Source: Cacconaster sp033811195
GTDB taxonomy: Bacteria > Bacteroidota > Bacteroidia > Bacteroidales > UBA932
DNA: 64,000 nt
Reading direction: 5' to 3'
Assembly (NCBI GenBank): GCA_033811195.1
Contig: JAPXOZ010000011.1
Location: 1 to 64,000 of the forward strand
The first letter of the stretch is position 1. Each line of letters opens with the position of its first letter. Below the pieces are notes generated by a model. That model was not told where the DNA came from, ran no database searches, and was given only the letters and a program-made list of their open reading frames with translations. The position numbers and the translations under genes are program-made. This document shows, piece by piece, positions 25,781 to 35,895 of this stretch.

Positions 25781-27904
25781 TTATTCATCGTCATCATCGT
25801 CATAATAAAACCTATGCCCACCATGCTTCTCGACAACATCCTTTGAAATATTATCTGGAACCTCCGCATAATGCGAAAATTCCATTGTAGCTGTAGCACG
25901 GCCTGATGAAAGTGTTCTCAGAACAGTGACATAACCGAATTGCTCGGAAAGGGGAACTTTGGCTTTGACAATTCTTGCATTACCTTTTGAATCCATATCG
26001 ACAATCTGGCCCCTTCGACGATTGATGTCACCAACAATATCACCCATATATTCTTCGGGAGTAACAACCTCCAGGGACATGATCGGTTCCATCAGTACCG
26101 GCAAGCACTTGGGAAGTGCTTTACGGAATGCTTGACGGGCACAGATCTCGAATGAAAGTGAGTCGGAATCGACAGGGTGGAAAGAGCCATCCAAAAGTCT
26201 TACTTTCATGGATGTCACTTCGTAACCTGCCAGAACACCATTTGCCATTGCAGACTTGAAGCCTTTTTCAACAGAGGGGATAAAATCACGGGGGATATTA
26301 CCGCCCTTAACTTCATCAATAAACTGAAGTCCTGTCACGCCCTTATCTGCAGGGGAGATTTCGACAATTATATCGGCAAATTTACCTCTACCGCCAGTCT
26401 GCTTCTTGAATACCTCTCTGTGCTGATATGTACCGGTGATGGCCTCTTTGTAATTAACCTGAGGCGCACCCTGATTGATCTCAACACCGAACTCGCGACG
26501 GAGACGATCCACGATGATATCAAGATGGAGCTCTCCCATACCACTGATAATGGTTTGGCCTGTCTCAACATCAGTCTGGACGGTAAAAGTGGGGTCTTCT
26601 TCTGAAAGCTTTCCAAGTGCGATACCAAGCTTGTCGAGATCTTTCTGGGTCTTTGGCTCAACGGCCAGACCGATAACCGGATCCGGGAATGTCATTGATT
26701 CCAGGATTATCGGTTTATCTTCACGACAAATGGTATCACCTGTACGCAACTCCTTGAAACCTACTGCAGCACATATATCGCCCGCCTCAACGCAATCGAT
26801 AGGATTCTGTTTGTTGGAGTGCATTTGGTAAAGCCTTGCAACACGTTCCTTTTTACCGGAACGGGTATTAAGTACATAGGAGCCGGCATCCAGTTTTCCT
26901 GAATAGGCTCTGATAAAGGCCAATCTACCGACAAAGGGATCTGTAGCAATCTTGAACACCAGTCCACAGAAGGGCTCCTCTGTGTTGAACTTGCGCACAA
27001 GTTCCTGACCGTTGCGCGGATCTATACCCTTGATTTCTCCCTTATCCAAAGGAGATGGGAGATAACGCATTACGGCATCAAGAAGCAATTGTACTCCTTT
27101 GTTTTTGAAAGAAGAACCGCAAGTGGTAGGAACCACTGCCATATCGATAGTTGCCTTTCTAAGGGCATCAATAATCTCCTCCTCGGTAATTGAATCAGGA
27201 TCTTCGAAAAACTTCTCGAGTATCTCTTCGTTGTACTCGGCAACCGATTCGATCAGTTTGCCACGCCACTCCTCAACTTCTGCAATCATTTTTTGGGGAA
27301 CCTCCCTTATCTCATAATTTACAAGGTCCTTACTCAAATTGTAGAAATAGGCCTTTTTTGAAATAAGATCGACAACTCCCTCGAAGTTTTCCTCCGCTCC
27401 GATAGGGAGCGAAATGGGAATTGAGCGTGCTCCAAGCTTCTCGTTAATCTCCTCTACCACGGCAAGAAAATCAGCTCCTGTACGATCCATCTTATTGACA
27501 TAGGCAATCTTGGGCACACGATACTTGTCCGCCTGGCGCCATACGGTCTCTGACTGAGGCTGTACGCGACCTACCGCACAGAAAGTTGCGATTGTACCAT
27601 CAAGAACACGAAGTGAACGCTCCACCTCAACGGTGAAATCAACGTGGCCCGGAGTATCTATAAGATTGATCTGGTATTGCTGATCGTTGTAATTCCAGAA
27701 AGCGGTAGTGGCAGCCGATGTTATGGTAATACCTCTCTCCTGCTCTTGAACCATCCAGTCCATGGTGGCAGCACCTTCGTGCACCTCTCCTAACTTATGG
27801 GTTTTACCCGTGTAGTAGAGAATGCGCTCCGATGTAGTAGTCTTACCGGCATCAATATGAGCCATAATACCAATATTTCTAGTATATTTTAGATCCCTTG
27901 CCAT
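25781..27904 (-). CDS. fusA: Elongation factor G (canonical)
   Basis: A 707-residue translocase GTPase. All G motifs are intact: AHIDAGKTT (G1), ERGITITSAAT (G2), DTPGHVDF with the catalytic His (G3), and NKMDRTGAD (G4). The C-terminus is an acidic run, YYDDDDDE. Third gene of the rpsL-rpsG-fusA-rpsJ operon. It is the reference for the divergent EF-G at 60944-63061. Confidence 0.98.
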   Translation of the reverse strand: MARDLKYTRNIGIMAHIDAGKTTTSERILYYTGKTHKLGEVHEGAATMDWMVQEQERGITITSAATTAFWNYNDQQYQINLIDTPGHVDFTVEVERSLRVLDGTIATFCAVGRVQPQSETVWRQADKYRVPKIAYVNKMDRTGADFLAVVEEINEKLGARSIPISLPIGAEENFEGVVDLISKKAYFYNLSKDLVNYEIREVPQKMIAEVEEWRGKLIESVAEYNEEILEKFFEDPDSITEEEIIDALRKATIDMAVVPTTCGSSFKNKGVQLLLDAVMRYLPSPLDKGEIKGIDPRNGQELVRKFNTEEPFCGLVFKIATDPFVGRLAFIRAYSGKLDAGSYVLNTRSGKKERVARLYQMHSNKQNPIDCVEAGDICAAVGFKELRTGDTICREDKPIILESMTFPDPVIGLAVEPKTQKDLDKLGIALGKLSEEDPTFTVQTDVETGQTIISGMGELHLDIIVDRLRREFGVEINQGAPQVNYKEAITGTYQHREVFKKQTGGRGKFADIIVEISPADKGVTGLQFIDEVKGGNIPRDFIPSVEKGFKSAMANGVLAGYEVTSMKVRLLDGSFHPVDSDSLSFEICARQAFRKALPKCLPVLMEPIMSLEVVTPEEYMGDIVGDINRRRGQIVDMDSKGNARIVKAKVPLSEQFGYVTVLRTLSSGRATATMEFSHYAEVPDNISKDVVEKHGGHRFYYDDDDDE

Positions 27905-27923
27905 CTAATGTACAAACACCTGA

Positions 27924-28400
27924 TTAGAAACGGAAGTGGGCAAAGGCCTTGTTGGCCTCAGCCATTCTGTGCATATCTTCTTTTCTTTTGAATGCTGCAC
28001 CTTCATTATTGTATGCAGCTATAATTTCTGCAGCCAACTTCTCAGACATTGAGCGGCCGGAACGTTTACGGGCGTAAAGTATCATATTCTTCATACTGAG
28101 AGAGACTTTTCTTTCCGGACGCAACTCTGTCGGTACTTGGAAGTTCGCACCACCTACTCTGCGGCTTTTTACCTCAACCTGCGGAGTAATGTTTTCCAAT
28201 GCTTTTTTCCAAATTTCGAGAGGAGCCTTTTCAGAATCTTTCATCTTCTCGCCGACCATATCGATCGCATCGTAAAAAATAGAATAAGCGATACTCTTCT
28301 TCCCCTGTAACATTAAGTTGTTCACGAAACGGGTAACCTGTATATCGTGATACTTAGGATCAGGAAGTAGAATCCTCTTTTTAGGCTTCGTTTTTCTCAT
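27924..28400 (-). CDS. rpsG: 30S ribosomal protein S7
   Basis: 158 residues, full length, with the conserved KRILLPDPKYHD, GGANFQVPTELRPERK and C-terminal NKAFAHFRF. Primary 16S rRNA-binding protein of the 30S head. Second gene of the str operon, 34 bases after rpsL and 19 bases before fusA. Confidence 0.98.
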   Translation of the reverse strand: MRKTKPKKRILLPDPKYHDIQVTRFVNNLMLQGKKSIAYSIFYDAIDMVGEKMKDSEKAPLEIWKKALENITPQVEVKSRRVGGANFQVPTELRPERKVSLSMKNMILYARKRSGRSMSEKLAAEIIAAYNNEGAAFKRKEDMHRMAEANKAFAHFRF

Positions 28401-28434
28401 TTTTTCTCAAAATTTAACAGTTAAAAAATAATGG

Positions 28435-28818
<384 letters not shown>

Positions 28819-28872
28819 AAATGTTTGTAAATCTTTTATTTAATGTTTGTAACTCCGCATTTTTGCGGGTTG

Positions 28873-28903
28873 CAAAGATAGAACAAATAATCTGATTTAC
28901 AAA
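28873..28903 (-). promoter_or_regulatory. Strong Bacteroidota promoter of the str operon
   Basis: On the minus strand TTTG (28903-28900), a 19-base spacer and TATCTTTG (28880-28873) match the -33/-7 consensus exactly. The leader to rpsL is about 50 bases. Confidence 0.85.
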
Positions 28904-28994
28904 CAAGTTGTCAACAAAATTGCATTTTAATGCACTTTGAAAGCTTGTTTGCAAAAAAAGCGTCTAAAGAAATTTTCAACAAGAATTTCCCACA

Positions 28995-29927
28995 TCAAGG
29001 GCAAAACGATTCATAAAAAATCTCAGCAAGCATACAACGTGCAGAACCTCCGCCATTAGCTTCGATAATACTTAAGTCGGGAGAAGCAATGTCACAATGC
29101 GATTCGATAAGACGCAACTGCTCCTGACGAAGCGATTTTCTAGCGGCAGCAGACATGACCAGTAATGGTCTCTCTACGCCATGGGGCTGCACCTCGAGCA
29201 TATTGCCAGCAAAGCTCCCCATCTGGTTCAGTGAAATATCTACGATATCCCTCTTACCCAACAAACGTACCAGTTCATTTCTGACCGAGTTATCTCTGAC
29301 ACTCTCCAGACAGACGACTGCCAGGCGAGTCCCCACGCACATCATTACATTGGTGTGATAAATGGCATTTCCGACTACATCAATAGCATCAAAAAGGAAA
29401 TAATCCCAGTCGAACAACTTACAAAACTCTTTGAGCACATCTTCGTCAGTACGGGGCGAGCGACAAGCATATACCAACCCTGCTTCACGGTCAATGACCA
29501 TACTCCCCGTCCCCTCGAGAAACTTTTCTTTGGACTCATAAGGTGTCAAGTCGTAGATATTGCGGATATCAAATGTGCCAATAAGATGATCCATAACAGC
29601 CTGCTTACGCTCCAGACGACGATTTGGCGCACACATCGGATAGAGCACCATAGTACCATCCGAATGAGTGGAAAACCAGTTGTTGGGAAAAATAGAATCA
29701 GGTGTATGGGGCTCCGGAGTATCCTCAATAACATCTACCATCACCCCATAAGAACGAAGTAGGGTCACAAAGGAGTCGAATTCCTTCAATGCAGCCTCCT
29801 GGGCTCCAGATTCGAAGCCTCGGCGCTGAAATGCATTGTTGGTTGCCGTTTGAGCATTAAACCCAAACGAACAGGGACGGACCATGAGCACACGGTCCGC
29901 CGTCTGTCTGAAAGAAATCTCTGACAT
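28995..29927 (-). CDS. ctlX: Citrulline hydrolase-like amidinohydrolase (CtlX family)
   Basis: A 310-residue guanidino-group-modifying enzyme (arginine deiminase superfamily). Family landmarks are IFPNNWFSTH, EGTGSMVIDREAG, the catalytic His region AIYHTNVMMCVG, and a C-terminal catalytic cysteine in GGGSARCMLAEIF. Such proteins adjoining ornithine aminotransferase are annotated as citrulline hydrolases (citrulline to ornithine, ammonia and CO2). Here rocD lies 8 bases upstream on the same strand, which supports that reading. An arginine-directed activity is the alternative. Confidence 0.85.
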   Translation of the reverse strand: MSEISFRQTADRVLMVRPCSFGFNAQTATNNAFQRRGFESGAQEAALKEFDSFVTLLRSYGVMVDVIEDTPEPHTPDSIFPNNWFSTHSDGTMVLYPMCAPNRRLERKQAVMDHLIGTFDIRNIYDLTPYESKEKFLEGTGSMVIDREAGLVYACRSPRTDEDVLKEFCKLFDWDYFLFDAIDVVGNAIYHTNVMMCVGTRLAVVCLESVRDNSVRNELVRLLGKRDIVDISLNQMGSFAGNMLEVQPHGVERPLLVMSAAARKSLRQEQLRLIESHCDIASPDLSIIEANGGGSARCMLAEIFYESFCP

Positions 29928-29935
29928 AAAACTAA

Positions 29936-31165
29936 CTATTCAAGCTCCCTAAATGCTTTCTTAATTATCTCAATCGCTTCGCGAAGTTCCTCTTCGGTAA
30001 TTACGAGGGGTGGAGCGAAACGAATAATATGTTTATGCGTCGGTTTGGCAATAAGGCCGTACTCTGCCATTTTGAGACAGACATCCCATGCCTCTTTACC
30101 GTTGACCGGCGTTGTAACCACAGCATTGAGAAGACCTTTTCCTCGTACTTGTTTGATGAAAGGAGATTTAAATTTAGTAAGCTCTTCCCTAAAAATCCTG
30201 CCGAGATATTCGGCCTTTTCGGTAAGTTTTTCATCCCTTACAACCTCAAGGGCTGCAACACCCACTTTATTTGCAAGAGGAAATCCTCCATAAGTGGAAC
30301 CATGTTCACCGGGCTTGATTGTAAGCATTATCTCATCATTGGCAAATACTGCCGAAACGGGCAACACCCCACCTGAAAGGGACTTTCCAAGAATAAGAAT
30401 ATCCGGATGAACATTTTCATGTTCACAGCAAATCAATTTGCCTGTACGGGCGATACCGGTCTGTACTTCGTCTGCCACAAAAAGCACATTATGACGTTTG
30501 CAGGCATCATAACATCTCTTGATGTAACCCTCTTCAGGTACAAATACTCCCGCCTCCCCCTGGATGGGTTCTACAAGGAAAGCGGCTACATGTGCTCCAT
30601 GTTTTTCGAGAACAGCCTCGAGAGCTGCAACGTCGTTATATGGTATCTTTACAAAACCGGGAGTTAAGGGGCCATATTGTGAATAGGAAGAAGGATCGGT
30701 GGACATTGATATTACGGTTATTGTGCGACCGTGAAAGTTGCCTTCGCAAACCACGATAATAGCTTTGTCTTCAGGAATACCCTTCTTGACATAGCCCCAT
30801 CTACGGGCAAGTTTGAGGGCAGTTTCTACCGCTTCTGCTCCGGTGTTCATAGGAAGAAGTTTATCATATCCAAAGAATTTAGTGGCAAACTCTTCGTAAG
30901 GGCCGAGGCAATCATTGTAGAAGGCTCTTGAGGTGAGACAAATATTATGTGCCTGGTCGCAGAGTGCCTTTACAATTTTAGGATGGCAATGGCCCTGGTT
31001 TACTGCCGAATAGGCCGACAGAAAATCAAAATATTTTTTTCCGTCTACATCCCATACGAATGCGCCTTTACCTTTTGATAGAACTACAGGCAGCGGATTA
31101 TAATTGTGTGCACCGAATTGTGCTTCCTGATCTATGAATTTTTGAGCATTTTTTGTAATAACCAT
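29936..31165 (-). CDS. rocD: Ornithine aminotransferase
   Basis: A 409-residue PLP class III aminotransferase that converts ornithine and 2-oxoglutarate to glutamate semialdehyde and glutamate. Motifs are NTGAEAVETALKLARRWG, FHGRTI, LFVADEVQTGIARTGK and LILGKSLSGG with the PLP lysine; LSAYSAVNQGH is typical of OAT. It forms a two-gene unit with the citrulline hydrolase. A TAACTTTG -7 box lies at 31203-31196 on the minus strand. Confidence 0.95.
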   Translation of the reverse strand: MVITKNAQKFIDQEAQFGAHNYNPLPVVLSKGKGAFVWDVDGKKYFDFLSAYSAVNQGHCHPKIVKALCDQAHNICLTSRAFYNDCLGPYEEFATKFFGYDKLLPMNTGAEAVETALKLARRWGYVKKGIPEDKAIIVVCEGNFHGRTITVISMSTDPSSYSQYGPLTPGFVKIPYNDVAALEAVLEKHGAHVAAFLVEPIQGEAGVFVPEEGYIKRCYDACKRHNVLFVADEVQTGIARTGKLICCEHENVHPDILILGKSLSGGVLPVSAVFANDEIMLTIKPGEHGSTYGGFPLANKVGVAALEVVRDEKLTEKAEYLGRIFREELTKFKSPFIKQVRGKGLLNAVVTTPVNGKEAWDVCLKMAEYGLIAKPTHKHIIRFAPPLVITEEELREAIEIIKKAFRELE

Positions 31166-31195
31166 AATATTTAAACTTTTTTTGTTTACAATTTA

Positions 31196-31203
31196 CAAAG
31201 TTA
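31196..31203 (-). promoter_or_regulatory. -7 box of the rocD-ctlX unit
   Basis: TAACTTTG on the minus strand matches TAnnTTTG and lies about 31 bases before the rocD ATG. No good -33 element is evident. Confidence 0.45.
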
Positions 31204-31334
31204 CAAAAACTTTGGGACTTAGTATATAGTTTACTTCTGATACTCCGAGAAGAAACAGTTTCCCAATTGTGAAAACACAAAAAATCACCTTACACAAGTG
31301 GCCGTGATGGTTTGTGAAGAGATTTTATAAAAAA

Positions 31335-32621
31335 CTACTGAAAAAGATAGATTTTATCACCGCGGCGGAGTTTTTCGGAAACGGGAATAGAACAAAGATC
31401 GCCTTTAACGGCACTTCCGACACTCCTCAAGTCAACCCTTATCTCAGAGACTTCATATTCGATGACACCGGTAGTCGGCCCGGTAATTAGCAACGAATCT
31501 CCAACTGAAAAAGTACCGGTCGACACCATAACCTCCGCCACACCGATATTCGAAAAATAGTTGGTCACCTTACCAATGTATGTCTTGGTGCGAGTAGCCT
31601 TATTGCCATACACATCGCTCCATTCACCTAGTCGTGCACCCTGATAATATCCATCCCAGAAACCCCTATTAAATACTGTTTCAAGCCGCTTCTTGAGCGA
31701 TTCGGCAAGTTCCGGAGTATATTTTCCCTCAATGACAGCATCCGCAGCATCACGATAGGCTCTGGTAACAGTCTTGACATATTCTGAGGAACGAGCACGT
31801 CCCTCGACCTTGAAAACAGTAACTCCCGACTCCATCATTTTATCCATAAACTCGATAGTACAGAGATCTTTAGGAGACATTATATATTTGTTGTCCACCT
31901 CCAACTCACATCCGGTTTCGAGGTCTGTGACACGATAGCCGCGACGACACAACTGATAGCACGATCCGCGATTGGCAGAAGCGGCATATTCGTGGAGAGA
32001 AAGATAACATTTGCCGGAAACGGCCATGCAGAGAGCACCGTGACAAAACATTTCGATTCTCACCTTGCGACCGGAAGGCCCTTTGATATTTTCGCAATCA
32101 ATTGCCTCCTTGATTTTGGCCACCTGCTCTAAATTCAACTCTCTCGCCAGCACTATAACATCTGCGAACTCCGCATAGAAGCGCAAAGCCTCCACATTGG
32201 CAACATTCAGCTGGGTGGAAATATGTACCTCCATCCCAATAGATCGGGCATATTCTATAGCGGCCATGTCTGATGCTATGACTGCAGTGACGCCCGCTTC
32301 TTTCGCCATCTCCAGAGTCTCCCTCATCTGCTCCAGATCCTCATCGTAGAGCACGATATTGAGAGTTAAATAGGACTTTACATCGTATTCACTGCAGATA
32401 TCGCAGACTTTTTCGAGATCTTCGGGAGCAAAATTGTTAGCCGAATGAGAACGCATATTGAGCTGGCCGATGCCAAAATAGACCGAGTCCGCTCCGCCCT
32501 GGATGGCAGCCATAAGGCACTCAAAATTGCCGGCAGGTGCCATTATCTCTATATTTCCTCTATTTTTCACGATGAATGAGTTGTTCTGCGAAATGATGGA
32601 GCTGTCTAGTCTGTACTTCAT
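31335..32621 (-). CDS. Peptidase U32-family protein (TrhP/RlhA-like RNA hydroxylation factor)
   Basis: 428 residues. The U32 signature is recognisable in MFCHGALCMAVSGKCYLSLH and NRGSCYQLCRRGY, whose cysteines bind a cluster in this family, and in FKVEGRARSSEYV. U32 proteins were named as collagenase-like peptidases, but several act in prephenate-dependent hydroxylation of tRNA or 23S rRNA, the more likely role. The longest frame starts at 32621 and overlaps the prenyl-synthase gene by 62 bases. A GTG at 32570 or the ATG before APAGNFECL (32543) would cut the overlap, so the start is uncertain. Confidence 0.88.
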   Translation of the reverse strand: MKYRLDSSIISQNNSFIVKNRGNIEIMAPAGNFECLMAAIQGGADSVYFGIGQLNMRSHSANNFAPEDLEKVCDICSEYDVKSYLTLNIVLYDEDLEQMRETLEMAKEAGVTAVIASDMAAIEYARSIGMEVHISTQLNVANVEALRFYAEFADVIVLARELNLEQVAKIKEAIDCENIKGPSGRKVRIEMFCHGALCMAVSGKCYLSLHEYAASANRGSCYQLCRRGYRVTDLETGCELEVDNKYIMSPKDLCTIEFMDKMMESGVTVFKVEGRARSSEYVKTVTRAYRDAADAVIEGKYTPELAESLKKRLETVFNRGFWDGYYQGARLGEWSDVYGNKATRTKTYIGKVTNYFSNIGVAEVMVSTGTFSVGDSLLITGPTTGVIEYEVSEIRVDLRSVGSAVKGDLCSIPVSEKLRRGDKIYLFQ

Positions 32622-33537
32622 TCAAGCCTATACTCAAAATGGCTTCAAATGCTTTATTGTGATATTCCAATATGGCATCCTTCGCATCATCCCTGATACC
32701 GAGGTCAATATATAATTGTTGCATAGCAGCAACTTTTTCGTCTCGCATATCCTCGCCCAACTCTAAAATGGAAGCAAGACGCTCCTTGTCAGCTCCCTCC
32801 GCCCTGCGGATGCACTCAACCTGAAGCCAGGTTTTCTTGTCGTTGACAATATCATCACCGATTTTTTTACCAAAGATCTGTTGGTCACCAAAAGTATCAA
32901 GATAGTCATCAGCAATCTGAAATGCCAGACCAAGCTGGTATCCGAACTGATATAGGGCATCGCGTACCTCTCTGGAGGTACCGGCAATGAGGGCCCCCAT
33001 TTTTGCCGAACAGGCGAGAAGGACTCCCGTCTTGAGACCTATCATAGAGATATAGTCGGACATGGTGATGAAGGGTTTTTTTTCGAAATCCATATCAAAC
33101 TGCTGTCCCTCACACACTTTTATCGCAGTATCGGTAAAAAGTCGCAATGCCTCCGGCATCACCTCTGCGTTGCAGAACGAGATATATTTATAAGCTAACA
33201 ATAACATCACATCACCCGAAAGTATTGCTTTGTTTGTACCCCATTTTTTAAAAACCGTAGGTTGGTTACGACGTGTATCGGAGTTATCCATTATATCGTC
33301 GTGCATAAGGGTAAACTCGTGAAACATCTCGAGTGCGATAGCAGGGTAGACGATGTTATTGCCGACATTATCGCTGAAAAGATTGAATACGGTCAAACAA
33401 AGACGCGGTCTGATACGCTTGCCTCCTACAGAAACCATATACTCTATCGGCTGGTAGAGCGACTCCGGCTCTCCTTTAAGATCAAGATTAAAAATGCTCC
33501 TGGAAATTATATTCTCTATGTCCTCGTGTGAAAGCAT
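32560..33537 (-). CDS. Trans-isoprenyl diphosphate synthase (polyprenyl synthetase)
   Basis: A 325-residue class I prenyltransferase that condenses isopentenyl diphosphate with allylic diphosphates. The first aspartate-rich motif is MHDDIMD, the second DDYLD, and GGKRIRPRL is at the substrate site. Product chain length cannot be read with confidence. It lies upstream of, and overlaps, the U32 gene. A TATATTTG -7 box lies at 33566-33559 on the minus strand, 21 bases before the start. Confidence 0.92.
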   Translation of the reverse strand: MLSHEDIENIISRSIFNLDLKGEPESLYQPIEYMVSVGGKRIRPRLCLTVFNLFSDNVGNNIVYPAIALEMFHEFTLMHDDIMDNSDTRRNQPTVFKKWGTNKAILSGDVMLLLAYKYISFCNAEVMPEALRLFTDTAIKVCEGQQFDMDFEKKPFITMSDYISMIGLKTGVLLACSAKMGALIAGTSREVRDALYQFGYQLGLAFQIADDYLDTFGDQQIFGKKIGDDIVNDKKTWLQVECIRRAEGADKERLASILELGEDMRDEKVAAMQQLYIDLGIRDDAKDAILEYHNKAFEAILSIGLNEVQTRQLHHFAEQLIHREK

Positions 33538-33586
33538 AAATATTTGTTATTTGGACTACAAATATAAAGGATTTTGGACAAATTAC

Positions 33587-33594
33587 TATCTTTG
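33587..33594 (+). promoter_or_regulatory. -7 box of rsgA, only five bases before the ATG
   Basis: TATCTTTG matches TAnnTTTG. Initiation normally occurs several bases downstream, so the rsgA mRNA is predicted to be leaderless or nearly so. It diverges from the prenyl-synthase promoter in a 62-base intergenic space. Confidence 0.65.
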
Positions 33595-33599
33595 CGCCA

Positions 33600-34547
33600 A
33601 TGGAAAATTCATCTGTTGCCACCGTAGTAAAACACACGGGCAGCCATTATCTGCTCTCCCTTCTGCCCGAATGGGACCCTTTTCCCGCGGTAATCCGCGG
33701 AAAAATCCGTCTCATGGGCTCCACAGCTACCAATCCGATAGCTGTGGGTGACAAAGTGAAATATACTCCCGGAGATGGCAACATGCTTGCAACTATAGAA
33801 GAAGTACTCCCACGCGCAAATTATATGATCCGCCGCTCAGTTAATCTCTCTCGCCAAGCGCACATCATCGCAGCCAATATTGACCGAGCCTTCCTGATAG
33901 TGACCATCGAATTCCCTGAAGTTAAACCTGCCTTTGTGGATAGATTTCTGCTTACTTGCGAAGCTTACCGGATCAAAGTAATCTTAATCATCAATAAAAC
34001 CGACCTCTACGATGAATATGCTCTGGAAAGGATGGAGGAGTTTAAGCATATCTACGCCGGAGCCGGATATGAAATAATGGAGGTTTCCGCCATTACCGGC
34101 CAAGGAGTTGACCCTATCAGGGAGCTCTGCAAGGGAAATAACGGTGATTCCGTTTCCCTCTTTTCAGGAGTATCCGGAGTGGGCAAATCCTCACTTATTC
34201 GAGCCATTGATCCCTCCCTGGAACCCAAAATCAGGGAAATATCACAAGCTCACCTTCAGGGAAGGCACACCACCACTTTCTATGAAATGTACCCTCTACA
34301 GAGTGGCGGCTTTATCATCGACACTCCGGGTATTCGAGGCTTCGGATTAGTGGATATCGAACCCCATGAGTTGAGCACTTACTTTCCCGAGATGCTCAGA
34401 GTAATGGACAATTGTAAATTCATGCCCTGTACTCATACTCACGAGCCGGACTGCGCAGTAAAAGCGGCACTCGAAGAAGGGACCATTTCATACGAAAGAT
34501 ACTATTCCTACCTTGGAATGCTCGAAGAGGAGACCAAGTATCGATGA
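33600..34547 (+). CDS. rsgA: Ribosome small subunit-dependent GTPase RsgA
   Basis: A 315-residue circularly permuted GTPase that checks 30S maturation. An N-terminal OB domain is followed by the G motifs in permuted order: INKTDL (G4), GVSGVGKSSLI (G1), RHTTTF and DTPGIRGFG (G3). A C-terminal zinc finger contains CKFMPCTHTHEPDC. The ATG at 33600 starts the OB strand with no nearby alternative. It overlaps the MATE gene by four bases. Confidence 0.96.
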   Translation: MENSSVATVVKHTGSHYLLSLLPEWDPFPAVIRGKIRLMGSTATNPIAVGDKVKYTPGDGNMLATIEEVLPRANYMIRRSVNLSRQAHIIAANIDRAFLIVTIEFPEVKPAFVDRFLLTCEAYRIKVILIINKTDLYDEYALERMEEFKHIYAGAGYEIMEVSAITGQGVDPIRELCKGNNGDSVSLFSGVSGVGKSSLIRAIDPSLEPKIREISQAHLQGRHTTTFYEMYPLQSGGFIIDTPGIRGFGLVDIEPHELSTYFPEMLRVMDNCKFMPCTHTHEPDCAVKAALEEGTISYERYYSYLGMLEEETKYR

Positions 34548-35851
34548 AAATCTCTACCATAAATCGCAATATTCTGCGTCTGGCTCTACCTAGCATTATG
34601 GCAAATATCACTGTGCCTCTGGTAGGTATAGTGGACCTTGCTATAGCAGGACATCTGGGTGATGCTGCCAGCATTGGAGGCATAGCTATCGGTTCGATGC
34701 TATTTGACCTGCTCTACTGGAATATGGGGTTTTTGAGGGTGGGGACCGGGGGTATAACAGCGCAAGCCTATGGTAGAAGGGATTTTAAGGGGGCGATGGA
34801 CACCTTTACCAGAGGTATGGTCACTGCTCTTGCGGTAGCATCATTGATCTGGATCATCCAATGGGTTTATATTGAGGCAGCATTCGCCATTGTAGTTTGC
34901 TCTCCCGAAGTGGAGAGTATTGCAAGGGAGTATTTTTTCATCAGAGTATGGGCCGCACCGGCCACATTGTCTCTGATGGTATTCAAAGGGTGGTTTATTG
35001 GGATGCAGAATACCGTGCTGCCAATGGCTGTGGATATCACGGTCAATGTTGTCAATGTTGTAGTCAGTTACATATTAGCCGTCCATACTCCTATGGGAGT
35101 AGCGGGTGTTGCAGTCGGAACGGTGGTGGCACAATATAGCGGTCTCTTACTTGCAATAGCCTTGATGTACTACAATTTTAGGAAGCATTTCCATCTTATA
35201 TCGGTGCGGGCGAGCATCAAATTGAACCAGATGAAGCAGTTTTTCTCAATCAATGGCAATCTCTTTATCCGCTCACTCTGCATGCTGGTCATCTATATCG
35301 GATTTACCTCAATTGCGGCAAGATATGGAGACACATTACTGGCTGTAAGTTCGGTTATGATGAAGCTCCTGCTGCTCTATTCTTATTTTGTTGATGGATT
35401 CGCCTACGCAGGTGAGGCACTTGTGGGACGTTTTATTGGAGAGAAAAATAGCGACTCGCTGATCAGTACTGTGCGCTGGATTTTTATCTGGAGTTTCGGC
35501 ATAAGTCTCCTCTCAACTCTGATCTATGCAGGGCTGGGTAAGCCGATGTTCCAACTAATGACCGACAATCCTGAGGTTGTGGAGGCCTCCACTCCGTTTT
35601 TATTCTGGTTGCTGCTCATGCCCGTAGTGAGCTGCATCGCTTTTACCTGGGACGGTATTTTCATCGGAGCCACATCTACTCACCACCTGCGCAACAGCAT
35701 GATCTGGTCTGCTGCGCTCTTTATAATTTCCTATATCGCTTTTAAGCCTCTGCTGGGTATACAGTCGCTCTATCTCGCCTATTTCGTCCATCTGTTGGTA
35801 CGTAGTATCTATCTCACTATTGTGAGAAAAAGCGCTTTGACGATAAAGTGA
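34544..35851 (+). CDS. MATE-family efflux transporter (DinF-like)
   Basis: A 435-residue inner-membrane protein with about 12 hydrophobic segments. MATE features include the N-terminal ALPSIMANITVPLVGIVDLA and the GGITAQAYGRRD loop, with a repeated half later in the protein. Predicted Na+- or H+-driven export of organic cations or other small molecules. It is translationally coupled to rsgA (ATGA). The promoter of the heptose operon overlaps its stop codon. Confidence 0.9.
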   Translation: MKISTINRNILRLALPSIMANITVPLVGIVDLAIAGHLGDAASIGGIAIGSMLFDLLYWNMGFLRVGTGGITAQAYGRRDFKGAMDTFTRGMVTALAVASLIWIIQWVYIEAAFAIVVCSPEVESIAREYFFIRVWAAPATLSLMVFKGWFIGMQNTVLPMAVDITVNVVNVVVSYILAVHTPMGVAGVAVGTVVAQYSGLLLAIALMYYNFRKHFHLISVRASIKLNQMKQFFSINGNLFIRSLCMLVIYIGFTSIAARYGDTLLAVSSVMMKLLLLYSYFVDGFAYAGEALVGRFIGEKNSDSLISTVRWIFIWSFGISLLSTLIYAGLGKPMFQLMTDNPEVVEASTPFLFWLLLMPVVSCIAFTWDGIFIGATSTHHLRNSMIWSAALFIISYIAFKPLLGIQSLYLAYFVHLLVRSIYLTIVRKSALTIK

Positions 35852-35869
35852 TATTATTTCTTATATTTG
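35836..35869 (+). promoter_or_regulatory. Promoter of the GDP-heptose operon
   Basis: TATATTTG at 35862-35869 matches the -7 consensus. TTTG at 35836-35839 may be the -33 element, although the 22-base spacer is slightly long. The leader to the hddA ATG is about 25 bases. Confidence 0.55.
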
Positions 35870-35895
35870 CAAGAGATAACAAAAAATCACATGAT

